A stretch of 64,000 bases of DNA from Terrabacter sp. Root181 (GTDB taxonomy: Bacteria; Actinomycetota; Actinomycetes; Actinomycetales; Dermatophilaceae). The DNA lies in assembly GCF_001428505.1 (NCBI RefSeq), contig NZ_LMHU01000008.1:186001-250000 (forward strand). Reading direction: 5' to 3'. A program made the translations under genes and the position numbers. The notes under the pieces are model-generated. The model made no database searches. It had not been told where the DNA came from and was given only the letters and a program-made list of their open reading frames with translations. Shown piece after piece: positions 46,473 to 55,572 of this stretch (the stretch's first letter is position 1; each line of letters begins with the position of its first letter).

Positions 46473-46478
46473 ATCGTA
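46473..46478 (-). promoter_or_regulatory. -10 box of trmB
   Basis: TACGAT, 6 bases before the trmB GTG at 46466 on the minus strand; it favours this GTG as the start. Confidence 0.5.
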
Positions 46479-46524
46479 GTGAGGGCGGCGGGCACCCGAG
46501 TTCCGTCACCTGTGCCCGGTCGGG

Positions 46525-47586
46525 TCAGGTGCGCCAGATCGTGACGACGGCACGGTCGTCGCCGAGGCCGGCCGCGGCCTGGTCGCAGAGCCGCTGGGCC
46601 AGACCCTCGAAGCCGGTGCGGATGAACGACTCGGCGCGCCCGAGCATGCGGTCGATGCCGTCGACGAGGGCCTTGTCGCGTGCCTCGATGACGCCGTCGC
46701 TGTAGAGCACGAGCGCGTCTCCGCGCCGGAGGGTGCCGTTCTCACGGGGGTACTCGGCGTGGTCGATGACGCCGAGCAGCGGCCCGCGGCCACCGGCGAG
46801 CATCCGCCACCGGCCCGACCCGGCCGCGAACTGCGCAGCGGCGGGGTGACCGGCGTACCCGATGGTGAAGTTGCCGCTCTCGAGGTCGACGGCCACGTGC
46901 ACGGCGGTCGCGAAGCCCTCGGCCCACCGCAGCCGCAGCAGGTGGTTGTTGGCGGAGGCGAGGAACCCGCCCTCGCTCATCTCGCCGAGCAGCCCACCGA
47001 GGGCGCCGGAGAGCAGCAGTGACCTGGCGCCCGCTTCGCGGCCCTTTCCCGAGACGTCGACGAGCGCGATCTCGAGAGTGCGGCCGTCGGTGGAGCGGCT
47101 GGCGACGACGAAGTCGCCGGCGAAGCTGTCGCCGTAGGCCGACTCGAGGGCGACCTCGGCTCCCCACTGCGGCGGCAGGGGCGGCAGCTCGCCCTGGGCC
47201 CGGAGCCGGTCGCGCATGTCGACGAGCATCGACTCGCCACTCACGCCGACGACGCCGACCTGGGCGCGCGCGTGGGAGAGCCAGATCATGAGGAGCATCG
47301 TGACGACGGTGACGATCTGCGCGCCCGTCGTCGTCGACTTGATGGGGCCGAGATAGGCCCCGAGGATCGCCATGGCGAGGATGAGCCCCATGTAGACGAC
47401 GAGGAGGTAGCGCGGCTCGAGGAACAGTCCCGCAGCGACGACGATGAGGCCGTAGACGCCCCACGGGACCACGGTCGGCCACACGAAGACCGCGGCCGAG
47501 GCGAGGATGCCGAGCGCGAGGAAGCCCGTGACGACCGCCCAGGGCGCGCGGCTGAGCCAAGGGCCCAGGAGTCGGAGTCGTCGCAT
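46525..47586 (-). CDS. SpoIIE/PP2C-type serine phosphatase with membrane region
   Basis: A 353-residue protein. Residues ~1-115 hold three to four membrane helices (WAVVTGFLALGILASAAVFVW, YLLVVYMGLILAMAILGAYLG and others). Residues ~140-350 form a SpoIIE-type PPM phosphatase with SFAGDFVVASR, ALVDVSGKGREAG, IGYAGHPAAA and LVLYSDGVIEARD. The Asp residues for Mn binding (D in GDF, D in DVSGKG, D in SDGV) are present. Such enzymes reverse anti-sigma-factor phosphorylation or signalling. I use the ATG at 47586; GTG at 47640 is an alternative but sits only 3 bases after GGGAGG. Confidence 0.87.
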   Translation of the reverse strand: MRRLRLLGPWLSRAPWAVVTGFLALGILASAAVFVWPTVVPWGVYGLIVVAAGLFLEPRYLLVVYMGLILAMAILGAYLGPIKSTTTGAQIVTVVTMLLMIWLSHARAQVGVVGVSGESMLVDMRDRLRAQGELPPLPPQWGAEVALESAYGDSFAGDFVVASRSTDGRTLEIALVDVSGKGREAGARSLLLSGALGGLLGEMSEGGFLASANNHLLRLRWAEGFATAVHVAVDLESGNFTIGYAGHPAAAQFAAGSGRWRMLAGGRGPLLGVIDHAEYPRENGTLRRGDALVLYSDGVIEARDKALVDGIDRMLGRAESFIRTGFEGLAQRLCDQAAAGLGDDRAVVTIWRT

Positions 47587-47685
47587 CGGTCCGGCAGCGT
47601 AGCGCGGGCGTCGAGAGACCGAGCTCTCGTTGTGGGCCACGTGCCTCCCTTGCGGCGATGAAGGGGGACGGCGGACGTCGCGACG

Positions 47686-48168
47686 TCAGCGCGCGTCCGA
47701 GTCCGGCAAAGCCGGCAAGTCCCCCGTGTCCTCGTACGCGGAAACCATACCCAGACGGCGGCTGTGGCGCGCCTCATCGGTGAAGTTCGTCGCCACGAAG
47801 GTGTCGACGATCTCCTTGGCGACGTCGTCGGGCGTGAACCGGGCGCCGATGGAGACGACCTGCGCGTTGTTGTGCTCGCGGGCGAGGCTCGCCAGCTCGA
47901 CGTTGTACGCGAGCGCGGCCCGGATGCCGGTGACCTTGTTGGCTGCGATCTGCTCCCCGTTGCCCGACCCGCCGAGCACGACACCGAGCGAGCCCGGGTC
48001 GGCCGCGACGGCCTCGACGGCGCGCAGCACGAAGACGGGGTAGTCGTCCTGGGCGTCGTAGCCGAAGGGGCCGTGGTCGACGACCTCGTGGCCACCGTCG
48101 CGCAGGTGCGTGATCAGGGACTGGTGGAGCTCGTATGCCGCGTGGTCGCCGCCGATGTGGATGCGCAT
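47686..48168 (-). CDS. rpiB: Ribose-5-phosphate isomerase B
   Basis: A 160-residue isomerase of the pentose phosphate pathway. IGGDHAAYEL, the LGGSGNGEQIAANKVTGIRAAL block and REHNNAQVVSIGAR match RpiB of actinobacteria; the active-site Glu (GEQ) replaces Cys of E. coli RpiB. ATG at 48168 follows AAGGACGG. An octamer (48133-48140) lies in the AAYEL codons. It is followed upstream in genome order by the reductase gene, as in M. tuberculosis (Rv2465c, Rv2466c). Confidence 0.95.
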   Translation of the reverse strand: MRIHIGGDHAAYELHQSLITHLRDGGHEVVDHGPFGYDAQDDYPVFVLRAVEAVAADPGSLGVVLGGSGNGEQIAANKVTGIRAALAYNVELASLAREHNNAQVVSIGARFTPDDVAKEIVDTFVATNFTDEARHSRRLGMVSAYEDTGDLPALPDSDAR

Positions 48169-48200
48169 GTCCGTCCTTGGGTGGGGCAGGGTGGTGGGTG

Positions 48201-48836
48201 TCAGCTGAAGATGGGGCCGAGCGTGCGGGTGCGCTTGAGCTCGAAGAACCCGGGCGTGCTCGCCACGAGCACGCAACCGTCCCAGAGCCGGGCGGCGTCC
48301 TCGCCCTTGGGGGCGGGCGTCACGACGGGACCGAAGAAGGCGACGCCGTCGACGGCGATGATCGGCGTGCCGACGTCGGTGCCGACGAGGCTGATGCCGC
48401 GCTTGTGGCTGCGGTGCAGGGCGGCGTCGTACTTCTTGTGGTGCGCCTCCTTGGCGAGGTCCGCGGGCAGACCGACCTCCTCGAGCGACTCGCCGATCAC
48501 CTGGTCGAAGTCGTTCATCTTCCGCAGGTGGATGCGGGTGCCCATGGCGTCGTAGAGCGGCTTGATGACGGAGTCGCCGTGCGCCTCGGCGGCAGCGATG
48601 ATGACCCGCACCGGGGCCCACGCCTCGTCCATGCGCGCCCGGTAGGCGGCGTCGAGGTCGTGCCGGTGCTCATTGAGGACGGCGAGGCTCATGACCGACC
48701 AGGTCACCTCGATGTCCCGCAGCGTCTCGACCTCCATGAGCCAGCGCGACGTCATCCACGCCCACGGGCAGATCGGGTCGAACCACATCTCGACGGCGTC
48801 ACGGCTCGTCTTCGGGCTGTCCTTCGCATCGGCCAT
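48201..48836 (-). CDS. Mycothiol-dependent nitroreductase Rv2466c-like (DsbA family)
   Basis: A 211-residue DsbA-fold protein. The active site is VEMWFDPICPWAWMTSRWL: a CPW motif with single Cys instead of the CPHC of DsbA. The ATG at 48836 starts MADAKDSP; CATGAT, one base off the usual -10 consensus, lies 7 bases upstream. Rv2466c uses mycothiol to reduce disulfides and nitro-compounds and is induced by oxidative stress. The similarity in place and sequence supports a mycothiol-based redox system. Confidence 0.92.
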   Translation of the reverse strand: MADAKDSPKTSRDAVEMWFDPICPWAWMTSRWLMEVETLRDIEVTWSVMSLAVLNEHRHDLDAAYRARMDEAWAPVRVIIAAAEAHGDSVIKPLYDAMGTRIHLRKMNDFDQVIGESLEEVGLPADLAKEAHHKKYDAALHRSHKRGISLVGTDVGTPIIAVDGVAFFGPVVTPAPKGEDAARLWDGCVLVASTPGFFELKRTRTLGPIFS

Positions 48837-48974
48837 GCGGCCCATCATGGCACTGCCACCTGCACGCCGATTGCGGTGGTGGACGGCCCCGGGTTCCGTG
48901 CGAGGATGGCCCGCGACGACGCCGTCCGACCGACGCTGCGTCGTGCCCCAGCACCCTTCCCAGGAGGTCCCTCC

Positions 48975-51548
48975 GTGCCCGGCAAGAACCTGACCCGCGA
49001 CGAGGCGGCGAGCCGCGCCAGCATCCTGCGCGTCGACTCCTACGACGTCCGTCTCGACCTGACGACGGGTCCGGAGAACTTCCACACCGTCACCACGGTC
49101 AGGTTCGCCTGCTCCGAGCCCGGCGCCGACTCGTTCATCGACCTCATCGCCGACTCGGTCGAGACGGTCACCCTCAACGGCGTCGACCTCGACCCCGCCG
49201 AGGTCTTCGCGGACTCGCGCATCGCGCTGGAGGGCCTGGCCGCCGAGAACGAGCTGACCGTCGACGCCACCGGCCGCTACACCAACACCGGCGAAGGCCT
49301 GCACCGCTTCGTCGACCCGGTCGACAACGAGGTCTACCTCTACACGCAGTTCGAGGTCCCGGACTCCCGGCGCATGTATGCCGTGTTCGAGCAGCCCGAG
49401 CTCAAGGCGGCCTTCCGCTTCACGGTGACGGCGCCCGCACACTGGAAGGTCATCAGCAACTCCCCGACGCCCGCCCCTCAGGCCGCCGGCGTGGCCGACG
49501 GAGTCGAGCGCGCGACGTGGTCGTTCGAGCCGACGCAGCGCATCTCGTCGTACATCACGGCGCTCATCGCCGGCCCCTACGACGAGGTCCGTGACGAGGT
49601 GCAGACCCGCAAGGGTGTCGTGCCGCTCGGTGTCTTCTGCCGCAAGTCGCTGACGCAGTACCTCGACGCCGACAACATCTTCGACTGCACCAAGAAGGGC
49701 TTTGCGTTCTTCGAGGAGGAGTTCGACCAGGCCTACCCGTTCGAGAAGTACGACCAGATCTTCACGCCCGAGTACAACATGGGCGCGATGGAGAACGCCG
49801 GCGCGGTGACCTTCGTCGAGGTCTACATCTTCCGGTCCAAGGTGTCCGAGGCGAAGATCGAGCGCCGGGCCCTGACGATCCTGCACGAGCTGGCCCACAT
49901 GTGGTTCGGCAACCTCGTGACGATGAAGTGGTGGGACGACCTCTGGCTCAACGAGTCGTTCGCCGAGTGGGCGTCGACGACGTGCCAGGCCGAGGCCACC
50001 GAGTGGACGAGCGCCTGGACGACCTTCGGCACGTCGGAGAAGGCCTGGGCCTACACCCAGGACCAGCTCTCCTCGACGCACCCGATCGCCGCCGACATGC
50101 GCCACCTCGAAGACGTCGAGGTCAACTTCGACGGCATCACGTACGCCAAGGGCGCGTCGGTGCTCAAGCAACTCGTCGCGTACGTCGGTCGTGAGCCGTT
50201 CGTCGCCGCGCTGCGCGAGTACTTCCGCAAGCACGCCTGGGGCAACACGACCCTGGCCGACCTGCTCGGCGAGCTCGAGAAGGCGTCCGGCCGCGAGCTG
50301 AGCGAGTGGAGCAAGCTCTGGCTCGAGACGGCCGGCGTCAACACGCTGCGCCCCGTCTTCGAGGTCGACGCCGACGGTCGCTACAGCTCGTTCGCGATCA
50401 CGCAGACGGCGACCGAGGAGTACCCGACGCTCCGCCCGCACCGCATCGGCGTGGGGCGGTATGCCGTCCGGCCGGGCGTCGACGGCGACGTGCTCGAGCG
50501 CATCGGCTACGACGAGGTCGACATCACCGGCGAGCGCACCGACCTGGCCGAGCTCGTCGGCCAGGAGCAGCCCGACCTGCTGCTGCTCAACGACGACGAC
50601 CTCGCCTACGGCAAGATCCGCCTCGACGAGCGCTCGCTCGCGACGGCCCTGTCCCTCCCCCGCGGGTTCACCGACTCGCTGCCGCGCTCGCTCGTGCTCG
50701 GCGCCACGTGGGACATGACGCGCGACGGCGAGATGCCGGCGCGTGACTTCGTGCGCTTCGTCCTCGAGTCGATGCCGGGCGAGACGGACTCGACGCTGCT
50801 GCGTGTCCTGCTCGGCCAGATGTCGACGGCGGCCCGTCTCTACACCGCTCCGGAGCACCGCTCCGAGGTGTCGGCCCTCCTGTCGTCGTCCCTGCGCTCG
50901 CTCGCCGAGACCGCCGAGGCCGGCAGCGACGCCCAGTTCCAGCTCGTCGAGGCGTGGGCGGGCTCGACGTCCGACCCGGCCGACGAGGTGAGGCTGCGCG
51001 CCCTGCTGACGGGTGCCGAGTCGCTGCCGGGTCTCACGACGGACACCGAGCTGCGGTGGACCTTCCTCAAGGCCCTCGCAGCACTGGGCGCGGCCGACGA
51101 GATCGAGATCGAGACCGAGCTCGACCGCGACCCGACCGCCACGGGCAAGGAGCGGGCCGCCGAGGCCCTCGCCGCGCGCCCGACCGCCGAGGCCAAGGCC
51201 GACGCCTGGGCCAAGGCCGTCGAGCGCAACGACCTGTCCAACCAGATGGTCGAGGCGGTCAGTGCCGGCTTCCGCCGCAGCAGCGACCTGTCGCTGCTCG
51301 AGCCGTACGTCGAGAAGTACCACGCGATGCTCGTCGACGCGTGGGCCGAGCGGAGCGTCGCCATCGGCGAGCGCGTCGTCGGTGGCTTCTACCCGTTCTC
51401 GGTCGCGAGCCAGCAGCTCAAGGACGCCTCGGACGCGTGGCTCGCCGCCAACCCCGACGCAGCGCCGGGTCTGGTGCGCACCGTGGCCGAGAACCGCGAC
51501 ACCATCGCGCGCGCCCTCGTGGCGCAGGAGCGCGACCGACGCGGCTGA
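48975..51548 (+). CDS. pepN: Aminopeptidase N
   Basis: An 857-residue M1 metallopeptidase. GAMEN is at residues 270-274 and the zinc site HELAHMW starts at His304 (His304, Glu305, His308), with the third ligand in WLNESFAEW. A long helical ERAP1-like C-terminal domain follows. GTG at 48975 is placed by GGAGG 9 bases upstream. Cytosolic, it trims N-terminal residues from peptides made by Clp and proteasome. Divergent from the reductase gene. Two octamers occur inside (49376 and 50459). Confidence 0.96.
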   Translation: MPGKNLTRDEAASRASILRVDSYDVRLDLTTGPENFHTVTTVRFACSEPGADSFIDLIADSVETVTLNGVDLDPAEVFADSRIALEGLAAENELTVDATGRYTNTGEGLHRFVDPVDNEVYLYTQFEVPDSRRMYAVFEQPELKAAFRFTVTAPAHWKVISNSPTPAPQAAGVADGVERATWSFEPTQRISSYITALIAGPYDEVRDEVQTRKGVVPLGVFCRKSLTQYLDADNIFDCTKKGFAFFEEEFDQAYPFEKYDQIFTPEYNMGAMENAGAVTFVEVYIFRSKVSEAKIERRALTILHELAHMWFGNLVTMKWWDDLWLNESFAEWASTTCQAEATEWTSAWTTFGTSEKAWAYTQDQLSSTHPIAADMRHLEDVEVNFDGITYAKGASVLKQLVAYVGREPFVAALREYFRKHAWGNTTLADLLGELEKASGRELSEWSKLWLETAGVNTLRPVFEVDADGRYSSFAITQTATEEYPTLRPHRIGVGRYAVRPGVDGDVLERIGYDEVDITGERTDLAELVGQEQPDLLLLNDDDLAYGKIRLDERSLATALSLPRGFTDSLPRSLVLGATWDMTRDGEMPARDFVRFVLESMPGETDSTLLRVLLGQMSTAARLYTAPEHRSEVSALLSSSLRSLAETAEAGSDAQFQLVEAWAGSTSDPADEVRLRALLTGAESLPGLTTDTELRWTFLKALAALGAADEIEIETELDRDPTATGKERAAEALAARPTAEAKADAWAKAVERNDLSNQMVEAVSAGFRRSSDLSLLEPYVEKYHAMLVDAWAERSVAIGERVVGGFYPFSVASQQLKDASDAWLAANPDAAPGLVRTVAENRDTIARALVAQERDRRG

Positions 51549-51555
51549 GCCCGTG

Positions 51556-51587
51556 GTGCGGGGCCGCCCGGACGGGCCGCCCCGCAC
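51556..51587 (+). terminator. Terminator after pepN
   Basis: GTGCGGGGCCGCCCG pairs with CGGGCCGCCCCGCAC over a 2-base gap, 14 of 15 positions matched, 7 bases past the pepN stop. Confidence 0.75.
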
Positions 51588-51620
51588 CCGGGCTCCGCCG
51601 AGCCCGACTCCGAGAACCCG

Positions 51621-51676
51621 CCTGACCGACCTGACCGACACCTGACCGAGCCCCCCTGACCGAGACCCCTGACTGA
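51621..51676 (+). repeat. Short degenerate repeats (CCTGACCGA)
   Basis: CCTGACCGA occurs at 51621, 51630, 51641 and 51655, with a variant CCTGACTGA at 51668. The copies lie between pepN and the MscS gene at irregular spacing. Confidence 0.8.
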
Positions 51677-51761
51677 GACTCCTGTGATCGACGCCTTCAC
51701 GAACCTGACCCCGTTCAGCTCCACCCCGACACCCAGCCCGCCACCCGCCCAGGACCCAGCC

Positions 51762-52685
51762 ATGACGCTTTCCATGCCCGACCTGTCGACCCTGACGTGG
51801 GCCGGGGTCGGCGACTGGCTCGCCGGTGCACCGTTGCTGATCCTGACGACCGTCGTCCTCGGTCTCGTCGCGCGCTGGGTGCTGCACCGGCTCATCGACC
51901 GGGTCGTCGCGACGGCGACGTCCCGGCGCGCAGAGCACCTCGCGAGGATCCCCGGCGCCGGGCGGGCGCTGCAGGCGGTGGGCGTCGCCAACGCCCGCCA
52001 CGTGCAGCGCACCGAGACCGTCGGAGCCCTGCTCAAGAGCATCACGACGTTCATCGTCTACGGGATCACCGCGCTTACGGTGATGTCGCTCGTCGGCATC
52101 CCGCTCGGGCCGATGCTCGCCTCGGCCAGCGTCGGCGGCGTGGCCCTGGCGTTCGGTGCCCAGAGTCTCGTCAAGGACTTCCTGTCGGGCGTCTTCATGA
52201 TCGTCGAGGACCAGTACGGCGTGGGTGACGTCATCGACACCGGTGAGGTCGTCGGCACGGTCGAGAACGTGTCGCTGCGCGTCACTCAGCTGCGCGACGC
52301 GGGTGGCATGACGTGGTACGTCCGCAACGGCGAGATCGTGCGCATCGGCAACAAGACCCAGGGGTGGTCGACGGCGATCGTCGACGTCCCGATCGCCTAC
52401 GACCAGGACGTCGAGAAGGCGATCACGGTGATCCGCGACGTCGTCGGCACCATGGACGACGACGACGACTTCAAGGACATCCTCCTGGAGGAGCCCAACG
52501 TCGTCGGTGTCGAGTCGATCGCGGGGGGCGTCATCACGATCCGCATCATCGCCAAGACGATCGCCAACGAGCAGTTCGGCGTGCAGCGCGAGATGCGCGA
52601 GCGGGTCAAGACGGCCTTCGACCGCGCCGGCGTGCGCAGCCCCATGCCCGTCATGCCGCCCTACGGCGGGGCCGCCCCGCAGTGA
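51762..52685 (+). CDS. MscS family mechanosensitive channel
   Basis: A 307-residue MscS-type channel. Three membrane helices (LLILTTVVLGLVARWVLHRL, ITTFIVYGITALTVMSLVG, LASASVGGVALAFGAQSLV) are followed by the conserved pore FGAQSLVKDFLSGVFMIVEDQYGVGD and a cytoplasmic beta/alpha-beta domain. It opens on hypo-osmotic shock. I chose the ATG at 51762 because AGGA is 7 bases upstream; the GTG at 51684 has no such site and its extension is only Pro/Thr. The globin gene follows 58 bases later. Confidence 0.92.
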   Translation: MTLSMPDLSTLTWAGVGDWLAGAPLLILTTVVLGLVARWVLHRLIDRVVATATSRRAEHLARIPGAGRALQAVGVANARHVQRTETVGALLKSITTFIVYGITALTVMSLVGIPLGPMLASASVGGVALAFGAQSLVKDFLSGVFMIVEDQYGVGDVIDTGEVVGTVENVSLRVTQLRDAGGMTWYVRNGEIVRIGNKTQGWSTAIVDVPIAYDQDVEKAITVIRDVVGTMDDDDDFKDILLEEPNVVGVESIAGGVITIRIIAKTIANEQFGVQREMRERVKTAFDRAGVRSPMPVMPPYGGAAPQ

Positions 52686-52743
52686 CCAACCGCCGCCGGA
52701 GCCCGGCCGCGACCACGGCCACCGCTCTGGGAGACTGGCCCAC

Positions 52744-53130
52744 GTGACGTACTACGACGACTTCGGCGGCCACGAGACCTTCGCCAAGCTCGTGCGCGAG
52801 TTCTACCGCGGCGTCGCCGAGGACGAGCCGCTGCGCGCCCTCTACCCCGAGGAGGACCTCGGACCGGCGCAGGAACGCCTGCGGATGTTCTTCGAGCAGT
52901 ACTGGGGCGGGCCGACGACCTACTCCGAGCAGCGCGGCCACCCGCGGCTGCGGATGCGGCACATGCCGTATGCCGTGACGCCCGACATGCGCGACCGCTG
53001 GCTGCTGCACATGATGAACGCCGTCGACACCCTCGAGCTCTCCCCCGAGAACGACGACCGGCTGCGCGACTACCTCACGCGGGCGGCATACTCCCTCGTC
53101 AACGCGCCGGGGCCGGACGGCACCTTCTGA
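52744..53130 (+). CDS. glbO: Group II truncated haemoglobin
   Basis: A 128-residue trHbO. YYDDFGGHETFAKLVREFY is the B-helix region, Tyr34 (LRALYPEED) lies near CD1, and FFEQYWGG and the proximal His73 in RMRHMPYAV are typical. GTG at 52744; the -10-like GAGACT lies 7 bases upstream. The protein binds O2 and may protect against oxidants. As in M. tuberculosis, it is placed near pepN and the alpha-glucosidase. An octamer (52968-52975) follows the proximal His codons. Confidence 0.95.
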   Translation: MTYYDDFGGHETFAKLVREFYRGVAEDEPLRALYPEEDLGPAQERLRMFFEQYWGGPTTYSEQRGHPRLRMRHMPYAVTPDMRDRWLLHMMNAVDTLELSPENDDRLRDYLTRAAYSLVNAPGPDGTF

Positions 53131-53152
53131 CCTCAGCCCCGCCGACTCCACG

Positions 53153-53182
53153 ACTCACAGCAACTCACAGCGCATTCACGGG
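53153..53182 (+). promoter_or_regulatory. Direct repeats before the secreted-protein gene
   Basis: ACTCACAGC at 53153 and 53163, then ATTCACGGG at 53174, about one helical turn apart. Such phased repeats suit an OmpR-type response regulator. The gene starts at 53269. Confidence 0.4.
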
Positions 53183-53268
53183 TCGGCGGCCTCGCGCCTG
53201 GTGTTCTCTGGAGGCAGGCGGTTCCACGGTCGGACGCGCGCGCCCGACGACACGACGGAGGATGCGGC

Positions 53269-53889
53269 ATGGTGTCGATCAACAAGAAGGCGAGCATCGC
53301 AGCGGTGGGCGCGGCCGTGGCCGTGATCGGCCTCGGCGTCACGCAGGTGGCTCGGGCCGACGACACGACCTCGACGACTACCCCCACCCCGACGGCGACC
53401 TCGACCCAGGGCGACCCCAACAAGGGCACGACCGACTCCGCGCCCGGCACGGGCCGCGGCTGGGGCCCTGGTGGCCGCCACGGCGGCATGGGGCCCGGCA
53501 TGGGCAAGGGCGTGGACCTCGCGGCGCTCGCGACGAAGCTCGGCGTCAGCCAGGCCAAGCTCGAGGACGCACTCAAGGCCGTGCGTCAGGACCTCAAGTC
53601 CAGCCCCGCTCGCGGCCAGGGCACGGCGACGAAGCCCGACCCCGCGACGATGCAGGACGAGCTGGCGACCAAGCTCGCGAGCGAGCTGGGCATCGACGCG
53701 GCCAAGGTCAAGGCGGCCTTCGCCGACCTGCGTGCTGCGCACGAGGCCGACGAGCAGAAGGCGTTCGACGACCGCCTCGCCCAGGCCGTCAAGGACGGCA
53801 CGCTGACGCAGGCCGAGGCCGACGCGGTCAAGAAGGCGGCCCAGGCCGGCGTCATCGACATGGACGGCGGACCCGGCGGGCCGCACTGA
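53269..53889 (+). CDS. Secreted helical-repeat protein
   Basis: A 206-residue exported protein. The Sec signal is KKASIAAVGAAVAVIGLGV, cut near ARA-DD (residue 30). A Thr/Pro linker and Gly/His-rich spacer follow, then two helical units (ALATKLGVSQAKLEDALKAV and LATKLASELGIDAAKVKAAF) with a third acidic helix ending MDGGPGGPH. ATG follows GGAGG. Function unknown; the Met/His/Gly patch could bind metal. A perfect-length bidirectional hairpin follows. Confidence 0.85.
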   Translation: MVSINKKASIAAVGAAVAVIGLGVTQVARADDTTSTTTPTPTATSTQGDPNKGTTDSAPGTGRGWGPGGRHGGMGPGMGKGVDLAALATKLGVSQAKLEDALKAVRQDLKSSPARGQGTATKPDPATMQDELATKLASELGIDAAKVKAAFADLRAAHEADEQKAFDDRLAQAVKDGTLTQAEADAVKKAAQAGVIDMDGGPGGPH

Positions 53890-53911
53890 CGACACGATCG
53901 GCTCCCGCGTC

Positions 53912-53946
53912 GAGGGGCGTCACCCGGATCCCGGGTGGCGCCCCTC
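53912..53946. terminator. Bidirectional terminator
   Basis: GAGGGGCGTCACCCGG pairs with CCGGGTGGCGCCCCTC (one G-U) around ATC. It overlaps the stop of the convergent NUDIX gene. Confidence 0.8.
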
Positions 53947-54352
53947 AGGCTGTGGCGAGGTGGGCCCGCAGCGAGGGCACGACGTGGTTGCGCAGCAGGG
54001 GCGCGAGGTCCGCGGGCAGATCCCCGTCGAGACCGAGCCACCGCTGCTCGGCGATCTCGGCGAGCGGAGCCGGAGCGTCCTCGGGACGCAGGTGCGTGAC
54101 GTAGACCGTCGCGTCGACCCACGAGTCCGGCTCGTTGGCCGCCACGTCGTGGAACCGGCCCAGCGGCTCCCCGACGCCGGTGACGTCGAGGCCGACCTCC
54201 TCCATGACCTCTCGGACGGCCGCCTCGCGAGCGGACTCCCCCGGGTCGATCTTCCCGCCCGGCAGCATGAACCGGGTCGAGCCGGCCTTGCGGACGGTCA
54301 GCAGCTGCCGGTCCCGGACGAGGCAGAACGCTGCGGTGACAAAGGTCGTCAT
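53945..54352 (-). CDS. NUDIX hydrolase
   Basis: A 135-residue hydrolase. The Nudix box runs from Gly33 to Gly54 (GKIDPGESAREAAVREVMEE and VG), matching Gx5Ex7REUxEExGU. It would hydrolyse a nucleoside diphosphate linked to another moiety, for instance oxidised nucleotides. ATG at 54352 overlaps the stop of the FAD monooxygenase gene (ATGA), so the two are coupled. Confidence 0.93.
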   Translation of the reverse strand: MTTFVTAAFCLVRDRQLLTVRKAGSTRFMLPGGKIDPGESAREAAVREVMEEVGLDVTGVGEPLGRFHDVAANEPDSWVDATVYVTHLRPEDAPAPLAEIAEQRWLGLDGDLPADLAPLLRNHVVPSLRAHLATA

Positions 54353-55560
54353 GACCCCGACGGTAGTGCCGGCGCCGCCTCCGGGTCCCAGCGGAGCCGG
54401 TGCCCGGTGATCCATGCGCTCGAACGCTCGGTGACGACGAAGCGGAAGACGAGTCGCATCATCGCGTCGCGGACGGCGCGACCGGTGCGACCCGGGATCT
54501 TCGAGCTGCTGCTCCGTGCTCCCGCCGCGACGATGCGCTCGACACGGTCGCGCCGAGCGGTGTCGTATGCCGTCAGGGCCTCCTCGACCGTGCCCGCGTC
54601 GCGCAGGCACGTGGCGAGGACCACGGCGTCCTCGAGGGCGAGGGACGCCCCCTGCCCGGAGCTCGGCGACGGCGCGTGCGCCGCGTCACCGACGATGACC
54701 ATGCGGTCGCGGTGCCAGCGCGCGACCCGGGGCAGGTCGTGGGTGTTGTCGGCCCAGAGCTCGAGTCGCCCGGTGCGCACGAGGTCGGCGGCCGGTCCCG
54801 CGTCGTCGGCGAGCAGCTCGACGAGCCGGTCCTGCCACTGCTCGGGGGTTCGGGCCGCACGTTCGGCCCGGGTGATCGCGGGCCCGGGCACGTTGACGAA
54901 CCACACGACGTCGCCGTCGGGGGTCGGGTGGGCCCCGAAGAAGGCGCGCGACCCGAAGACGAAGTGCCACTGGCGGGCGGGGAGCGTCGCGGCGAGCGGG
55001 GTGCGCTCGGTGATGCCGCCGAAGTTCGTCAGCCCGACGTAGCGGGCCGGAGCCGCGTGTGGGTCGATGGCCTGCCGAACCATCGAACGGACGCCGTCTG
55101 CGCCGACCAGCAGGTCGCCCCGGACCGTCGAGCCGTCCGCGAGGGTCACGGTGACCCCGTCGGAGCTGCTGGCCACCTCCGTGACGCGACTCGCGTGACA
55201 CACCTCGATCCCACGCCGTTCGGCCTCGCCCAGCAGGGCTGCCGCGAGGCGGGAGCGCTTCATGGTCACGGCGACGGTGCCGTCCTCGAGCGGGACACCG
55301 AGGCTCATCGAGCCGAGGACGCGACCGGTGGCACCGGCCATGACGTTGCGCTCGCTCGGGAAGCCGATCCCGGTCGCGAGGTGTCGGGCCCCGAGCAGGT
55401 CCAGCGCGTGCAGTCCGTTGGGGGCGAGCGTGAACCACGAGCCGGCCTCCCCGTCCGAGCGCGGCCATGCCTCCAGGACCGTCGCCTCGATGCCCACCTG
55501 GTGCAGGGCGAGGGCTGTGGCCGGACCGGCGACGCCGCCTCCCACGACGAGAGCCTTCAT
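54349..55560 (-). CDS. FAD-dependent monooxygenase
   Basis: A 403-residue flavoprotein of the PHBH/TetX group. The Rossmann GxGxxG is VVGGGVAGPATALAL at residues ~6-20, followed by the DG-type motif LLVGADGVRSMVR and the FAD-binding GDAAHAPSPSSGQG. It should hydroxylate an aromatic or polyketide-like substrate, or oxidise an antibiotic; the substrate is unknown. The ATG at 55560 gives the normal start. The MarR gene diverges from it, and the NUDIX gene is co-transcribed. Confidence 0.92.
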   Translation of the reverse strand: MKALVVGGGVAGPATALALHQVGIEATVLEAWPRSDGEAGSWFTLAPNGLHALDLLGARHLATGIGFPSERNVMAGATGRVLGSMSLGVPLEDGTVAVTMKRSRLAAALLGEAERRGIEVCHASRVTEVASSSDGVTVTLADGSTVRGDLLVGADGVRSMVRQAIDPHAAPARYVGLTNFGGITERTPLAATLPARQWHFVFGSRAFFGAHPTPDGDVVWFVNVPGPAITRAERAARTPEQWQDRLVELLADDAGPAADLVRTGRLELWADNTHDLPRVARWHRDRMVIVGDAAHAPSPSSGQGASLALEDAVVLATCLRDAGTVEEALTAYDTARRDRVERIVAAGARSSSSKIPGRTGRAVRDAMMRLVFRFVVTERSSAWITGHRLRWDPEAAPALPSGS

Positions 55561-55572
55561 CTTGGTAGCCTT

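Noticed and set aside
51621-51676. CRISPR-like array at the pepN/MscS junction
   Set aside because: The repeats are 9 bases, degenerate and without spacers of constant length.
51684-51761. GTG start for the MscS gene with a Pro/Thr N-terminus
   Set aside because: No ribosome-binding site fits it, whereas AGGA lies 7 bases before the ATG at 51762.
48201-52001. A very long open frame on the minus strand opposite pepN and over the reductase gene
   Set aside because: Its C-terminal ~210 residues are the real reductase; the rest is antisense to pepN, Arg/Gly/Val-rich with no motif, an effect of high GC.
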